This document shows positions 7,304 to 7,971 of a DNA stretch of 7,971 nucleotides, piece after piece. Each line of letters starts with the position of its first letter. Positions within the stretch are counted from its first letter, which is position 1. The notes below the pieces were generated by a model. It was not told where the DNA came from. It did no database searches and worked only from the letters and a program-made list of their open reading frames with translations. Source of the stretch: Clostridiales bacterium (GTDB taxonomy: Bacteria > Bacillota > Clostridia > Oscillospirales > Acutalibacteraceae); contig JAJBVC010000103.1 in NCBI GenBank assembly GCA_020860025.1, positions 1 to 7,971 on the forward strand, read 5' to 3'. The translations under genes were made by a program, and so were the position numbers.

Positions 7304-7971
7304 ATGGAATATATAATTTTTGATCTTGAATGGAATAATGTCTATAATTACAAAACTCACAAAGGTTTAAATGAAATAATTGAAATCGGTGCGTTAAAAT
7401 TAAATAAGAATCTTAATGTTGTTGATACGTTTAAACAGCTTATAAAACCACGTCTTTCAAAAAAACTCGGTTCAAGATTTAAGAACCTTACGCATATAAC
7501 GAATGAAGAAATACGCTCAAACGGAATTGATTTTGACGATGCGTTTGCTGATTTTGCACGCTGGTGCGGTAACGGCGACATCGTATTTTTAAGTTGGTCT
7601 ACGAGCGATTTATATACTCTCATTGCAAATTACAGAGTGTTCAAGAAAACGACTATTATTGATTTTATAAAAAAATATGCCGATGCTCAGCAGTATTGTA
7701 TGCATTTTATTGAAGGTGCTGATAATTCTAAGCAAATAAGCCTTTCAAACTGTGCTAAAGAGTTTAATATAAATACCGAGAATATAGCACTGCACAGAGC
7801 ACTTGAGGATTGTTACATAACAGCCTATTGCTTTAGAAAAGTATATGACAGAAAAATATTTGAAGATTTTGTAACTGTATGTGATGTTCCTTTTTATGAA
7901 AGACTTATTTTTAAGCCGTATTGTATAAGTGAACCGCATTGTGACGGCTTTGATTTAAGCGAGGTTGAAAC
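7304..7971 (+). CDS. DEDDh-family 3'-5' exonuclease (3' end outside window)
   Basis: An open frame of 222 codons plus 2 bases continues past the window edge. The N-terminal exonuclease domain has the RNase T/DnaQ-like DEDDh residues: D7 and E9 in IIFDLEWN, D102 in LSWSTSDLYTL, and H164 with D169 in LHRALEDCYITA, plus EIIEIGALKL (24-33) and NLTHITNEEI. This fits a metal-dependent 3'-5' nuclease on RNA or DNA ends, related in general plan to KapD/ERI-1 proteins; the substrate cannot be told. After the domain (about residue 180) there are at least 40 more residues, with cysteines at 193, 207 and 213, so a C-terminal extension exists. ATG 7304 is the first start after an in-frame stop (TGA 7298-7300). 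Its ribosome binding site is weak: only GGTG at 7296-7299, 4 nt away. No promoter is evident between it and the secG terminator. Confidence 0.88.
   Translation, partial: MEYIIFDLEWNNVYNYKTHKGLNEIIEIGALKLNKNLNVVDTFKQLIKPRLSKKLGSRFKNLTHITNEEIRSNGIDFDDAFADFARWCGNGDIVFLSWSTSDLYTLIANYRVFKKTTIIDFIKKYADAQQYCMHFIEGADNSKQISLSNCAKEFNINTENIALHRALEDCYITAYCFRKVYDRKIFEDFVTVCDVPFYERLIFKPYCISEPHCDGFDLSEVE

Noticed and set aside
7294..7323. Nine-codon open frame ATG 7294 to TGA 7321 as a leader peptide
   Set aside because: It directly abuts the terminator U-run, has no ribosome binding site, and overlaps the exonuclease start in another frame; nothing supports translation.
7357..7939. Minus-strand open frames opposite the exonuclease gene
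   Set aside because: The plus-strand frame has complete DEDDh motifs and no stop to the window end; the antisense frames show no motif.

Overview
The window looks like a chromosomal housekeeping segment from a low-GC Gram-positive bacterium, most likely an anaerobic Clostridia member, perhaps Ruminococcaceae/Oscillospirales. This rests on AT-rich composition, strong GGAGG(G) ribosome binding sites, sigma-A-type promoters, the tilS-ftsH linkage seen in Bacillota, and a divergent pair of type IIA topoisomerase subunits that I recall as typical of gut Clostridia. The genus-level guess is inference only. All six genes are on the plus strand. No mobile element, CRISPR array, tRNA or rRNA is visible, and no gap between genes exceeds about 140 bases.

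Layout: (1) 3-524 is the 3' end of tilS (tRNA-Ile lysidine synthetase), followed 3 bp later by (2) ftsH at 528-2540, a complete membrane AAA+ zinc protease with a very acidic tail. A strong hairpin terminator (about 2565-2602) ends this unit. (3) A clear promoter (-35 at 2612, -10 at 2635, 17-bp spacer) then drives a two-gene operon for a type IIA DNA topoisomerase: the B (ATPase/Toprim) subunit at 2677-4656 and the A (cleavage) subunit at 4670-6907. Both start with TTG behind GGAGGG. (4) A second promoter (6924/6947) precedes secG at 6997-7248, which ends in a terminator (about 7263-7293). (5) Directly after that hairpin a DEDDh 3'-5' exonuclease gene starts at 7304 and runs off the window.

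Functionally these are separate core processes: decoding fidelity (TilS), membrane protein quality control (FtsH), chromosome topology and decatenation (the ParE/ParC-like pair) and protein export (SecG). I do not see a new biological system. The points most worth following are sequence-level: substitutions in the topoisomerase drug and ATP sites that predict intrinsic reduced sensitivity to aminocoumarins and fluoroquinolones, a palindrome with a 12-bp tandem repeat over the predicted secG transcription start, and the odd placement of the exonuclease start 10 nt behind a terminator.
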